In this document: piece after piece, positions 51,831-61,221 of the stretch
Numbering within the stretch: the first letter of the stretch is position 1
Layout of the letters: the number at the start of each line of letters is the position of its first letter
NCBI GenBank assembly: GCA_902800435.1
Contig: CADCEQ010000005.1
Coordinates: 21,194-85,193, forward strand
Direction: 5' to 3'
From: an uncultured Prevotellaceae bacterium
GTDB lineage: Bacteria; Bacteroidota; Bacteroidia; Bacteroidales; Bacteroidaceae
Length of the DNA stretch: 64,000 nt
The notes under the pieces: generated by a model
The model's database searches: none
What the model was told of the DNA's origin: nothing
Seen by the model: only the letters and a program-made list of their open reading frames with translations
Position numbers and translations under genes: made by a program

Positions 51831-52916
51831 ATGGAAACTTTACCCAACAAAAAACGTTTAGAGTGGCTCGACGCACTCCGAGGATTTACCATGATTCTGG
51901 TTGTGGCCAATCACGTTAGCCGTGTTGGCTTTGAACAGAACTGGAAGTTCTCGTCCTCATTGTCGTTTCTTCTTTTGTTCCGCATGCCGCTGTTTTTCTT
52001 CGTCAGCGGATTCCTGGCCTACAAAGCTGCTCAGGTCTGGAATGCCCATAACTTGGGGCAATTGCTTCTGAAAAAACTGAAGGTCCAGATTATTCCTACG
52101 CTGGTGTTCTTCGTGCTTTTCAATGCGATGATTTGGCCCCGCTTCCTGGAAGGACTGGAAGTCAATTTCCATTCGCCACAGAAAGGTGGTTATTGGTTCA
52201 CTATCGCCCTGCTGTGGATGTTTATCATCTATTACCTGTTTGCTTATGCTGAGAGCAAACTGAAAAGCCGTTCGTGGATTCCTATTACCTTGCTCTTTAT
52301 CGTCTCGCTCTGCGTTTACGAAACGTGCTACCAACCCCACTACTTTTCCTGGGCTCAGGGTTATAAAGGCCCCGACACTCCAATTAAAGTATTTCTGATG
52401 GATACTTGTTTGGTGGAGGTCATGTTCTATTTCCCGTTTTTCATCTTTGGCAATATCGTTCACCGCTATTGGGACGGGGCACAGCGCGTAATGGATAGCC
52501 GCTGGTTCTACCCTATAGTTATTGCCATCGTTATCCTATCGACCATGGATGTGCTTAAATGGCATAATCTCAGGCTGGAATGGACTAATCTTCCCTCTAC
52601 ACTGGCCAAATTCGGATTGCTGACCATCACGTTTATGTACTTCCGTTACTACAAGGACTATTTTACGAAACTTTCTGTGGTCGGAGCTTCTCTGCAATAT
52701 ATTGGCCGTCGCACACTCGATATCTATCTCCTTCATTTCTTTTTCCTACCCAATATTCCGACCATTGGCCAGTTCTTTGATAAGTACCGCCATAACTTCG
52801 TGCTCGACACGACGTTGTCCGTTGTGATTGCTCTGCTTATCATTGGCTTCTGCATCATTACGTCGAACATCCTGCGAGTCAGCCCGTTCCTTCGTAAATG
52901 GCTCTTTGGCAGGTAA
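51831..52916 (+). CDS. Acyltransferase-3 family membrane protein
   Basis: 361 residues with about ten membrane helices. The N-terminal signature LEWLDALRGFTMILVVANHV contains the catalytic-type histidine of this family, and FFVSGFLAYK follows. Members acetylate or succinylate surface polysaccharides and peptidoglycan on the cytoplasmic-membrane face. It lies 26 bp after the LicD fusion on the same strand, so it is likely the third gene of this glycan-modifying unit. It converges with the GT8 gene 8 bp away. Confidence 0.9.
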   Translation: METLPNKKRLEWLDALRGFTMILVVANHVSRVGFEQNWKFSSSLSFLLLFRMPLFFFVSGFLAYKAAQVWNAHNLGQLLLKKLKVQIIPTLVFFVLFNAMIWPRFLEGLEVNFHSPQKGGYWFTIALLWMFIIYYLFAYAESKLKSRSWIPITLLFIVSLCVYETCYQPHYFSWAQGYKGPDTPIKVFLMDTCLVEVMFYFPFFIFGNIVHRYWDGAQRVMDSRWFYPIVIAIVILSTMDVLKWHNLRLEWTNLPSTLAKFGLLTITFMYFRYYKDYFTKLSVVGASLQYIGRRTLDIYLLHFFFLPNIPTIGQFFDKYRHNFVLDTTLSVVIALLIIGFCIITSNILRVSPFLRKWLFGR

Positions 52917-52924
52917 TGTGAGAC

Positions 52925-53914
52925 CTAACTGAAAAAGCGGTGAAATAGTTTATGGGTAAACCTTTTTAGACTGTATCTTCTGCAGGTTCTAAGAAACTGA
53001 ATCGGGAACTCTATAACAAATTCGGTCAAAAGGCCTGCACGCCAAGCATGCTTTAACCACGTTGATTGGCAGTCGACAAAAAGCCTGTTCCATGGTTTAT
53101 TTGCCCCGACGTAATGTATTTGTACAGGATGGCTTAAGGTTTCTTCGAAGTGTGCAAGAGCATTATCTTTATCTTCTCCAAGTTCAGAATAGAACGGGGG
53201 TGAGAAGAACTTAATATTGTTTCGGTCCATCGAGTAATAATAGTTGAGCACACAATACTTCCAGTGAAGGTAGCGAATCTTTGGGTAACAGCAGATGTTA
53301 AAGCAATCTTGTTCAGGCTGGGTGAGTCGTAGGTAATTCTCCAGATAAAAAGATACCATTTTACTTTGCATGTCATCTTGCCGTATCTGTTTGAGGTTCA
53401 TTAGCAGGAAACCAGCACCAATTCCTTTGCTGAGCTTTCTCTGTTCTTCTGGTGTGTATACTTGGTTATCGTACATCTTGCGCTTGCCATGATCAACAAC
53501 CCAGGTTATACCAGCAAAATAGAAGTTATCGTCAGGGAAATCAAAGAGTGCTGGTGCAACATCTTGTTTGAAGACAACATCTACATCCGAGCAAAGAATA
53601 CGATCATACTGGGTAAACACTTCTGCCGCTATTAGCTTATAGAAAATTTCTTTAGAGAAATGGGATTTCCCTTCCGGCAGTCCATACTTCTTTTCGTACG
53701 CAGTCATATCTTTATATTCGATATCTGCATTTGGGAACTTGTTTACAATTTTCTGAAGCCGCCGTAGTGACTTTGCTGGTAGGTTGGCAGAAAGAACATA
53801 AAGCAAATAGTGGTTTTCGGGATTACTATAGCGTAGCAGACCGTAGAATGTGACTTCGGCTGCAAGAGTATACCATTTATCAAAAATAAAAAAGATTGGA
53901 ACTACCTGTTTCAT
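52925..53914 (-). CDS. Glycosyltransferase family 8 protein
   Basis: 329 residues. It opens with IFFIFDKWYTLAAEVTFYGLLRYS, and the GT8 metal motif is in ILCSDVDVVFKQD (DVD, near 108). FAGITWVVDHGK, then GIGAGFLLMNLKQIRQDD and a C-terminal HYVGANKPWN follow: the LgtC-like set. It uses a UDP-sugar (often galactose or glucose) with retention. The start overlaps the flippase stop by 4 bp. Base composition here is low (about 42% GC in lines counted), unlike the metG end of the same run. Confidence 0.92.
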   Translation of the reverse strand: MKQVVPIFFIFDKWYTLAAEVTFYGLLRYSNPENHYLLYVLSANLPAKSLRRLQKIVNKFPNADIEYKDMTAYEKKYGLPEGKSHFSKEIFYKLIAAEVFTQYDRILCSDVDVVFKQDVAPALFDFPDDNFYFAGITWVVDHGKRKMYDNQVYTPEEQRKLSKGIGAGFLLMNLKQIRQDDMQSKMVSFYLENYLRLTQPEQDCFNICCYPKIRYLHWKYCVLNYYYSMDRNNIKFFSPPFYSELGEDKDNALAHFEETLSHPVQIHYVGANKPWNRLFVDCQSTWLKHAWRAGLLTEFVIEFPIQFLRTCRRYSLKRFTHKLFHRFFS

Positions 53915-55353
53915 GGGATTAAATGTTTGTGACGGAAAAAGCCGATAGCTTCACGGAATATAATGGACTTTAGCAACCAAAGTGTAAGACAGTAGCCTGT
54001 GGCGACAAACAACACTTTAATAGCGAAACTGAGATAGAGGCTCTCTATATTGACAGTCAACAAATAAGCAACTGCAACAAGTACCAGTGTAATGGTGAGA
54101 TAGGGAGCCATATCAAGAAGGGCCTCTGTTAACCGAAGATCGATCTCGCGTCTTGCAAAGAAGTGCCAGACAAGGAACCAGCCGACATTAATAAGCACAT
54201 AGACAGTAATCATCCACTCAATTCCATAACCGACAGAAAGACAGACCGCCAACAGCTGAACGACGCAGAGGCCAATGTTGCACCACATATAGATGGAAGA
54301 GTGGCCCCGCCCGATAATCAGGTTAGAAAAAAGGCTACTGATAGGGCAGAAGGCACCCATCACACACAGCAGTTGCAGCAGCAGGGCACTCTCCAACCAC
54401 TTCGCTCCAAGCAGGATGACGATGAACTCACGAGCAACCAACGCCAAACCGAACATGGCAGGAAATGACACGAAGGCCGTAAACCGCAGCAACTTGCGGA
54501 AAATCTGTTTTTGGCGCTGGCGGTCGTCGTCAGTCTTAGCGAATACTGGTTGGGCAATACCATAGAGCATATTGCTAATCAACGACCAACCCATGTAGTT
54601 CCACTTATTGGCCTGGGTGTAGTTACCCACAACGTCAGCAGTATATTTTCGTCCTAAGATAACAGAGAACACATTGGTATTAATGATAATCACGATATTC
54701 GTAATTATCAGTTTGCTGCTGAAAGCAAACATCTCTTTAATAGGACTAAAGTCTACGGGAAGCGTAGGATGCCATTTGGCGTAATAGAAGTTCAACCCTG
54801 AGAAGAGAGCCACGTTGACAATGGTTTGCGTGGCGATGCCCCAGTAGGCAAAACCGTTCATGGCCATTGCAACACCAACCAGCCCCGAAACCAACAGGCT
54901 GACAAACGAGACAATAGCACTCTGGCGTACTTGCATATTGCGGAACAACATAGCACGCGGTGCAATGCCTAAGCTGGTAAAAAAGAAACCCGTAAAAATG
55001 TAGCGCGACAATGGTACTAACTCAGGTTCATTATAGAAGGCGGCTATGAGGGGAGCACAGAAAAAAAGCACTAAATAAATGCTGAGACTTACTAAGGTAC
55101 ATGTCCAAAAAACGGCATTGTAGTCGCTGTGCGACACTTCCTTTTTGCGGTTCAATGCTGCTATGAAGCCTCCTTCTTGCAACGAGGCTGCTATCAGTGA
55201 GAAAATGGTCAGCATGCCCACCATACCATAATCTGACTGCGACAAGAGCCGAGCCAGAATGATGCCGAATCCCAGATTCAGCAGTTGTTGGGCTGCGTTG
55301 CTCATCCCGCCCCAGAACAGTCCCTTTGCCGTTTTCTCTTTCAGAGTCTCCAT
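53911..55353 (-). CDS. Polysaccharide flippase (Wzx-like)
   Basis: 480 residues with 12-14 hydrophobic segments, beginning TAKGLFWGGMSNAAQQLLNLGFG and SQSDYGMVGMLTIFS, a pattern of the Polysacc_synt/MOP superfamily. It moves lipid-linked oligosaccharide across the inner membrane. It overlaps the GT8 gene by 4 bp and follows the PD40 lipoprotein after 9 bp. The glycan it handles is not known. The presence of a glycosyltransferase and LicD genes nearby makes a surface polysaccharide or lipooligosaccharide likely. Confidence 0.9.
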   Translation of the reverse strand: METLKEKTAKGLFWGGMSNAAQQLLNLGFGIILARLLSQSDYGMVGMLTIFSLIAASLQEGGFIAALNRKKEVSHSDYNAVFWTCTLVSLSIYLVLFFCAPLIAAFYNEPELVPLSRYIFTGFFFTSLGIAPRAMLFRNMQVRQSAIVSFVSLLVSGLVGVAMAMNGFAYWGIATQTIVNVALFSGLNFYYAKWHPTLPVDFSPIKEMFAFSSKLIITNIVIIINTNVFSVILGRKYTADVVGNYTQANKWNYMGWSLISNMLYGIAQPVFAKTDDDRQRQKQIFRKLLRFTAFVSFPAMFGLALVAREFIVILLGAKWLESALLLQLLCVMGAFCPISSLFSNLIIGRGHSSIYMWCNIGLCVVQLLAVCLSVGYGIEWMITVYVLINVGWFLVWHFFARREIDLRLTEALLDMAPYLTITLVLVAVAYLLTVNIESLYLSFAIKVLFVATGYCLTLWLLKSIIFREAIGFFRHKHLIP

Positions 55354-55362
55354 GCTGCTCTT

Positions 55363-56823
55363 TTATTTTGTTGTTTCGCCTTTTAGGACATCGGCAAACT
55401 GCTGGGGCGTTAGGGTGACAGGTCCACGCATCAGTTCGGGTACGTTGTAGCTCTTCAGCAACTGGCGGTGGCGGTCGGGGTCTTGCATCGGCAGTTCGAA
55501 TGGCTTAGAGGCATGACCGTCGGCATCGATGTGGGCGAAGAACGGACGGGTGAAGATGCCGTCGGTGCGGCGTGACGAGAAGACCACCCAGCGGCCGCTT
55601 GACGACCAGGAGTGGTAGCTCTCGGTGTCATCGGAGTTCAGTTCTGACAGCGGGCGAATACGCCCTTCACCGGACAGGTCCATGAGCCAGAGGTCGGCAT
55701 CGCGGTGCCAGATGTGGAAGTTGCCCCATGCGGCCATCGTGAACATCAGGAAGCGGCCGTCAGGCGACAGGCGCGGCAGGGTGGCGCTCATGCCCATCGT
55801 GTCGGCGGCAAACACCAGTTCACGGGAGCCGAACTCACGGATATCGGGGTTGAACGACTTGCGGTATAGGTTGTACTTCACCTCCTGCGCCCGCAAGGTT
55901 ATCTCGCTCATGTCGACCGTGTCGGCGGGGTATTCAAAGTGGGCACTGGCAAAGTAGAGCCAGCGGCCGTCGGGCGACCAGCAAGGGAATGTCTCCAGTT
56001 CGTCGGGCTGCTGCTCGATAACAGTCATCTGGTGTTTATCAATATCGTAGAGCAGCAGGTCGCTCTCGGCGTCAATCACCTCAATCTTGTTCAGGTCGGC
56101 AGTATGGAACGTCTGTAGCGTCTTGTTGGTGCTGTAGGCGATGAGTTTCAGCGAGGGATGCCAGGCTGGATAGACTGGGGTTGGCTGAGATGTGTTTTTG
56201 GAGACTTGCCCGTCGTAGGCGATGACAGTACCGCCATGGGCATGGCGGGCGTGCAACTGCATACGGTCGGGGTTCCACTGCTGGTAGCTGTGGCAGTTGA
56301 TACACTGTCCGCCGGCCTCGGTTGAGCAGAGCATATTGTCGGCGATGACCTGCTCGTCGAACGTCTCAAGACAACGCTGGTTGATGGTCAGCTCCTCGTA
56401 GGAGACGTACGACGGTGAAATCATGCGGTAGCTCAAGTATGCATCGATGCTGTCGGGCGACACATATATATAATAAGGTGTAAAGCGCACCCACTGCCCA
56501 TCCTGCTCGGCAAACACCTCGACGGCGATGCTGTCGCCGCTGGCAGCCGCCGTCAGTGCCCGCCACTGGTCGATGTCGGGGCGCACCTTAAGACCGCCGC
56601 AAACCAGCTGCTGATTGCCCGCCGTAAAACGGGTCACGGCATCGTCGGCAGGGGCCAGCAGCTCGAAGTTCAGCGGGGCGATGTTCACGGGAATGGTCAC
56701 GCCCGTATAGTCGGGATAGATGGGCACATCGCGCCTCACCTGCTTGAAGTCGGCCGGCACCTGAGCCTGACGGCAGGCTCCCAACAGAGCCACAAGGATT
56801 ATCAGACAGAGTATATTCTTCAT
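55363..56823 (-). CDS. PD40/TolB-like beta-propeller lipoprotein with CxxCH
   Basis: 486 residues with a lipobox LLGAC (Cys17). A beta domain (about 35-150) is followed by a single CINCH motif (Cys174, Cys177, His178) in GGQCINCHSYQQW. The rest is a PD40/WD40-like propeller with repeats of PAWHP, FPCWSPDGRWLYFAS, PRLSPDGRFLMF and HSWSSSGRWVVFSS. CxxCH is the covalent haem-attachment motif of c-type cytochromes; here it would place one haem on a surface or periplasmic protein. Overlap of 4 bp with the DUF6057 gene indicates a working pair. Role unknown; metal rather than haem at the motif is possible. Confidence 0.85.
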   Translation of the reverse strand: MKNILCLIILVALLGACRQAQVPADFKQVRRDVPIYPDYTGVTIPVNIAPLNFELLAPADDAVTRFTAGNQQLVCGGLKVRPDIDQWRALTAAASGDSIAVEVFAEQDGQWVRFTPYYIYVSPDSIDAYLSYRMISPSYVSYEELTINQRCLETFDEQVIADNMLCSTEAGGQCINCHSYQQWNPDRMQLHARHAHGGTVIAYDGQVSKNTSQPTPVYPAWHPSLKLIAYSTNKTLQTFHTADLNKIEVIDAESDLLLYDIDKHQMTVIEQQPDELETFPCWSPDGRWLYFASAHFEYPADTVDMSEITLRAQEVKYNLYRKSFNPDIREFGSRELVFAADTMGMSATLPRLSPDGRFLMFTMAAWGNFHIWHRDADLWLMDLSGEGRIRPLSELNSDDTESYHSWSSSGRWVVFSSRRTDGIFTRPFFAHIDADGHASKPFELPMQDPDRHRQLLKSYNVPELMRGPVTLTPQQFADVLKGETTK

Positions 56824-58316
56824 GGCTCAATGATTTTGCTTCGGTTCGTTCTGTAATAGCGCATGGTGAAGTGCGCCAGCTCCTGCTGCTCACGGGTATT
56901 GCCCGGCGTACTCAGAATATGCTCTATCAGGAAGTGCTCCAGCTGCGACTGGTCGCTGGTCAGGAAGTTGTCGTTGCGCAGCAGCGGCAGGATGGGCTTC
57001 AGTGCCGGGTCGTTGGCAATGAGTGGTGGACGGTAAAGCAGGTCCTGGTATCGTCGTGCCCACGAATCGTGGAAGTCGGTCTTCTTCAGCAGGTTGATGT
57101 AATGCTGGGCAGCGGTGAACTCACCGTTCACCAGCGAGCAGAGCACCATCAGTCGCAGCCGCTCGACGGTCCAGCCGTACTCCACGCCGTCCTCCATCGA
57201 CCAGCGGTAACAGTAGTTGGGAATACCATACTCCAAGTAGAGCCGCTTGCCGTAGGTATGCACCAGGCGGACGGGGAAAGGCGCATTGGGCCGTGCCGAG
57301 CCGTTCGGGTAGAGACTCATCTCGTTGCCCGTCTGCCCCAAGCGGAACAGGGCGAGGTTGCGCATCAGACAGATGGCGCGCGTCGGCTCCTTGGCCCTAT
57401 GGGCTTCGCTCAGCACGCCGCTCCAGTCCTGACGGTCAATGCAGCGGCTCATGGCCAGCTCGCGGTGGAAGTTGCCGTCCTTGTACCAAAATATGACAAC
57501 GGCTATTGCAGCTATCGTCACGCTGGCAGTGCACAGCCAGCGATAGTTGGGAATTGACCAAGCCATCAGGCTAACGGTGGCAACCAATATAATATAAAGT
57601 ACGTAATAGCCGAAAAAGCGGTGGTCGCTATAGCTGAAGACGGGCAGTGCCGTCCAGTAGATGTTTGCGATGTTCGTCTCGTGGTAGACGGTGTGGTAGC
57701 AGATGAGCGGCACAGCCACGATGGCGAGCAGAGCCAGCACGGTGTCGGCTATACGGAAACAGTCTTTCGTGCGCCACGACAACAGTCCCATCAAGGCCAC
57801 GCCCCAGAGACCATAGAAGCCGAAAAGCGGATAGGCCACACATGCCGACAGTGGGATGAACAATGTTCGCAGACCGTAACAAGCGGGCAACGAGCGGTAA
57901 GCCCACGCCATCAGGACGGCGATGGTGGTACCGACGGTAGCATCGAACAAGACGCCGGGCAGTTTCAGGTAATACACCCAATAGCCGAGCGTGGTGATGG
58001 TCATGAGCAGGCAGGCCACTGGCAGCAGTCCTGGCCACGGCTCCTTCCGCCGGAACGTGCGCTGAAGCAACCATAACAAAAAAGCCCAGAGCAGGCCCAG
58101 CAGACCTGCCCCGAGCATGGGGTAATAGAAGAACTGCGTCAGGTAACAGCCGGCCCACGTCAGCAGTCCGCCCGCCCTCACCATCTGCTGCTCGAAGAAC
58201 AGCGGCGTATGGAGAAACAGGTTCTGCTCCTGTGCGGTGTATAGGAGGTCGGCCTCAAAGACCGCCAACAATACAGCCGCTATGAGCACTACGACGTATG
58301 GCCACCACCTTTTCAC
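56820..58316 (-). CDS. DUF6057 polytopic membrane protein
   Basis: 498 residues: a signal-anchor and about ten membrane helices to residue 290 (for example [25 protein letters not shown] and [12 protein letters not shown]). A soluble helical C-terminal part of about 200 residues ([20 protein letters not shown] onward) looks like tetratricopeptide-type helices. It fits the Bacteroidetes DUF6057 family. It overlaps metG by 4 bp upstream and the PD40 lipoprotein by 4 bp downstream, so it is tightly coupled to both. No catalytic motif is recognised. Confidence 0.8.
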   Translation of the reverse strand: MKRWWPYVVVLIAAVLLAVFEADLLYTAQEQNLFLHTPLFFEQQMVRAGGLLTWAGCYLTQFFYYPMLGAGLLGLLWAFLLWLLQRTFRRKEPWPGLLPVACLLMTITTLGYWVYYLKLPGVLFDATVGTTIAVLMAWAYRSLPACYGLRTLFIPLSACVAYPLFGFYGLWGVALMGLLSWRTKDCFRIADTVLALLAIVAVPLICYHTVYHETNIANIYWTALPVFSYSDHRFFGYYVLYIILVATVSLMAWSIPNYRWLCTASVTIAAIAVVIFWYKDGNFHRELAMSRCIDRQDWSGVLSEAHRAKEPTRAICLMRNLALFRLGQTGNEMSLYPNGSARPNAPFPVRLVHTYGKRLYLEYGIPNYCYRWSMEDGVEYGWTVERLRLMVLCSLVNGEFTAAQHYINLLKKTDFHDSWARRYQDLLYRPPLIANDPALKPILPLLRNDNFLTSDQSQLEHFLIEHILSTPGNTREQQELAHFTMRYYRTNRSKIIEP

Positions 58317-60379
58317 CCAACCTGACTACCTGGTTTAACGTCCTTCGTAGTGGTTACAACGCTGAGGCTCTCGTCGGCATCGACAGCCGAGAGAATCATG
58401 CCCTGACTCTCGATGCCCATCATCGTGCGCGGCGCAAAGTTGGCCACGAAGAGGATACGCTTGCCGATAAGCTCCTCGGGATTCTCATAGAATGCGGCAA
58501 TGCCCGAGCAGATGGTGCGGTCCTGGCCAGAGCCGTCGTCGATGGTAAACTGCAACAGTTTCTTAGACTTCTTCACCTTCTGGCAGTCCTTTACCAAGCC
58601 CACGCGGATGTCGAGCTTCTCGAAGTCCTCGAAACTAACAGTTTCCTTGATGTCAGCAGGCTTGAAGGCGGCAGCCTCGTTGGCTTTCTTGGTGGCTGCC
58701 AGCTTGTCGAGCTGCTTCTGGATGACCTCGTCCTCTATCTTCTCGAAGAGCAGGGCGGGCTCACCAATCTGGTGGCCAGCTTTCAGCAGGTCGGTCGAGC
58801 CGAGCTGTTCCCACTCGAAGCTGTCGATGTTCAGCATCTCGCGCAGCTTCTTCGACGAGAAGGGCAGGAACGGCTCGAAGGCAATGGCGAGGTTGGCCGT
58901 CAGCTGCAGGCAGATGTTAAGAATGGTCTCGCAGCGCTTCGGGTCGTTCTTCCACACCTTCCACGGTTCGCAGTCGGTGATGTACTTGTTACCGATACGG
59001 GCCAGGTTCATGGCCTCGAACTGGGCATCGCGGAACTTGAACTGCTCCAGCAGACGCTCCACGCGGTCCTTCACGTCCTTGAACTCCTCAAGGGCGGCCT
59101 TGTCGACGTCGGTCAGCTCGCCGCAGGCAGGAACGACGCCGTTCCAGTATTTCTTCGTCAGCTGCAGGGCGCGGTTCACAAAGTTGCCGTAGACGGCCAC
59201 CAGTTCGTTGTTGTTGCGGTCCTGGAAGTCCTTCCAGGTGAAGTTGTTGTCCTTCGTCTCCGGGGCATTGGCGGTCAGCACGTAGCGCAGCACGTCCTGC
59301 TTACCGGGCATGTCGACGAGGTATTCGTGCAGCCAGACGGCCCAGTTCCTTGAGGTCGAAATCTTGTCGTTCTCCAGGTTCAGGAACTCGTTGGCGGGCA
59401 CGTTGTCGGGCATGATGTACTTGCCGTGAGCCTTCATCATCGTGGGGAAGATGATGCAGTGGAACACGATGTTGTCCTTGCCGATGAAGTGTACCAGTCG
59501 GGTGTCCTCGTCCTGCCACCATTTTTCCCAGTTGCCCCACTTCTCGGGCTCCTTGGCGCAAAGTTCGACGGTGTTCGAGACATAGCCGATGGGCGCATCG
59601 AACCAGACATAGAGCACCTTGCCCTCGGCACCCTCCACGGGTACGGGGATGCCCCAGTCGAGGTCGCGGGTCATGGCGCGGGGCTGCAGGTCCATGTCGA
59701 GCCACGACTTACACTGGCCGTAGACATTGGGGCGCCACTCCTTATGCTCCTCCAGAATCCACTGGCGCAGCCAGTCCTGATACTCGTTCAGGGGCAGATA
59801 CCAATTCTTGGTCTTCCTGAGCACCGGCGTCGAGCCGCTGATGGTCGAGCGCGGGTTAATAAGCTCCGTGGGCGAGAGGTCGCGGCCGCACTTTTCGCAC
59901 TGGTCGCCGTAGGCACCCTCGTTGTGGCAGTGGGGGCACTCGCCGACGACGTAGCGGTCGGCCAGGAACTGCTTGGCCTCCTCGTCGTAGAGCTGCTCGG
60001 TGGTCTCCTCCACGAGTTCGCCCTCGTCGTAGAGCTTGCGGAACCAGTCGGCGGCAAACTTATGGTGCGTCTCCGAGGTGGTGCGACTATAGATGTCGAA
60101 CGAAATGCCAAACTCCTCGAACGAGTCCTTGATCATCTTGTGGTAGCGGTCCACCACGTCTTGCGGTGTGATGCCTTCCTTGCGGGCGCGGACGGTGATG
60201 GGCACACCGTGCTCGTCGCTGCCGCCAATAAACAACACTTCGCGCTTCTTCAGCCTGAGGTAGCGCACGTATATGTCGGCCGGCACGTAGACGCCGGCCA
60301 AGTGTCCGATATGTACGCCGCCGTTTGCATAAGGCAGGGCCGACGTCACGGTTATTCGCTTGTACTGTTTCTTTTCCAT
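58313..60379 (-). CDS. metG: Methionyl-tRNA synthetase
   Basis: 688 residues. HIGH motif as HIGHLAG (about 22-28), zinc knuckle [18 protein letters not shown] (about 148-165), and KMSKS equivalent DKISTSRNW (about 340). The C-terminal tRNA-binding EMAP/Trbp111 domain (about 585-688) has [12 protein letters not shown] and ends GMILSA. It charges elongator and initiator tRNA-Met. Its promoter TAACTTTG (60405-60412, minus) overlaps the last codon of the upstream HAD gene. It heads a leftward run: DUF6057, PD40 lipoprotein, flippase, GT8. Confidence 0.97.
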   Translation of the reverse strand: MEKKQYKRITVTSALPYANGGVHIGHLAGVYVPADIYVRYLRLKKREVLFIGGSDEHGVPITVRARKEGITPQDVVDRYHKMIKDSFEEFGISFDIYSRTTSETHHKFAADWFRKLYDEGELVEETTEQLYDEEAKQFLADRYVVGECPHCHNEGAYGDQCEKCGRDLSPTELINPRSTISGSTPVLRKTKNWYLPLNEYQDWLRQWILEEHKEWRPNVYGQCKSWLDMDLQPRAMTRDLDWGIPVPVEGAEGKVLYVWFDAPIGYVSNTVELCAKEPEKWGNWEKWWQDEDTRLVHFIGKDNIVFHCIIFPTMMKAHGKYIMPDNVPANEFLNLENDKISTSRNWAVWLHEYLVDMPGKQDVLRYVLTANAPETKDNNFTWKDFQDRNNNELVAVYGNFVNRALQLTKKYWNGVVPACGELTDVDKAALEEFKDVKDRVERLLEQFKFRDAQFEAMNLARIGNKYITDCEPWKVWKNDPKRCETILNICLQLTANLAIAFEPFLPFSSKKLREMLNIDSFEWEQLGSTDLLKAGHQIGEPALLFEKIEDEVIQKQLDKLAATKKANEAAAFKPADIKETVSFEDFEKLDIRVGLVKDCQKVKKSKKLLQFTIDDGSGQDRTICSGIAAFYENPEELIGKRILFVANFAPRTMMGIESQGMILSAVDADESLSVVTTTKDVKPGSQVG

Positions 60380-60404
60380 GTTTTTTCTTTTCAGGTTTTG
60401 GCTG

Positions 60405-60412
60405 CAAAGTTA
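60405..60412 (-). promoter_or_regulatory. -7 element of metG
   Basis: TAACTTTG on the minus strand, 25 bp before the ATG at 60379, overlapping the stop codon of the HAD gene at 60410. Confidence 0.7.
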
Positions 60413-61105
60413 CGAAATTATTTCGAGTAATTCATCAAAATGATTGATTTTCTTAAGTCGCGGATGTTCGAAGTCCTCATGTTGTTCCAATTGCCACATA
60501 ACATGGAACGGGATGTGGATGGCCCAGCCGCCAATGGCCAGGGCCGGGGCGCAGTCGCTCTTCAGCGAATTGCCCACCATAAGCAACTCCGACGGATGGC
60601 ATTGTTGGTGCTCACATAAGGCGAGGAACTCGCGCTGCGACTTGTCGCTAGTAATCTCCACATCGTCGAAGAACCGTAGTAGTCCGCTGCGCTTCAGCTT
60701 GTTCTCCTGGTCCTGCAACTCCCCTTTGGTAAAGCACACCATTCGATAGTCTTTCTCATGCAATCGCTCCAAAGTCTCCTCCACCCCGGGTAATGGTGTG
60801 GCCGGCAGGTGGAGCAGCTGCTTGCTCACGGCTAATAAGTCGGACAATTCTTCGGCACTGAGATGGCTGCCGCCCACGCGTAGGGCCGTCTCAATAATAG
60901 ATATGGTGAACGCCTTGCAGCCGTAGCCCAGGTCGGCCATATTGCCGCTCTCGGTGACGAACAGTTCATGAGCCGGGTCGTCGCAATAAGGCGCTATCAG
61001 CCCGTAGAGCCGCTGTTCCACCTGCTCGAAGTGCGACTGGCAATCCCACAGCGTGTCGTCGGCATCAAATGATATCACTTTCCATCTTCTCATCGTCATT
61101 TTCAT
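60410..61105 (-). CDS. HAD-superfamily phosphatase
   Basis: 231 residues. Motif I FDADDTLW (nucleophile Asp), a helical cap (about 20-110), motif II VCFTKGE, the lysine in ITSDKSQREF and motif IV VGNSLKSDCAPAL. These are all the catalytic elements of a HAD phosphatase of the YjjG/phosphoglycolate type. The substrate cannot be told. The frame from 61120 starts inside the -7 box TAACTTTG (61118-61125, minus). The ATG at 61105 is used; 61099 and 61093 are alternatives. Confidence 0.88.
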   Translation of the reverse strand: MKMTMRRWKVISFDADDTLWDCQSHFEQVEQRLYGLIAPYCDDPAHELFVTESGNMADLGYGCKAFTISIIETALRVGGSHLSAEELSDLLAVSKQLLHLPATPLPGVEETLERLHEKDYRMVCFTKGELQDQENKLKRSGLLRFFDDVEITSDKSQREFLALCEHQQCHPSELLMVGNSLKSDCAPALAIGGWAIHIPFHVMWQLEQHEDFEHPRLKKINHFDELLEIIS

Positions 61106-61117
61106 GTAATTTGGGTG

Positions 61118-61176
61118 CAAAGTTACGAAAAAAACTCTATTCTCTATCCTCTATTCTTAATTATTTCGTACCTTTG
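61118..61176. promoter_or_regulatory. Divergent promoters between HAD and the duplicated lipoprotein
   Basis: TAACTTTG leftward (61118-61125, minus) and TACCTTTG rightward (61169-61176), separated by 43 bp containing CTCTATT-type degenerate repeats. Confidence 0.65.
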
Positions 61177-61221
61177 CAGACAGTTAACAATAAACATAAC
61201 GCTGTAAATATTGACTGACCT

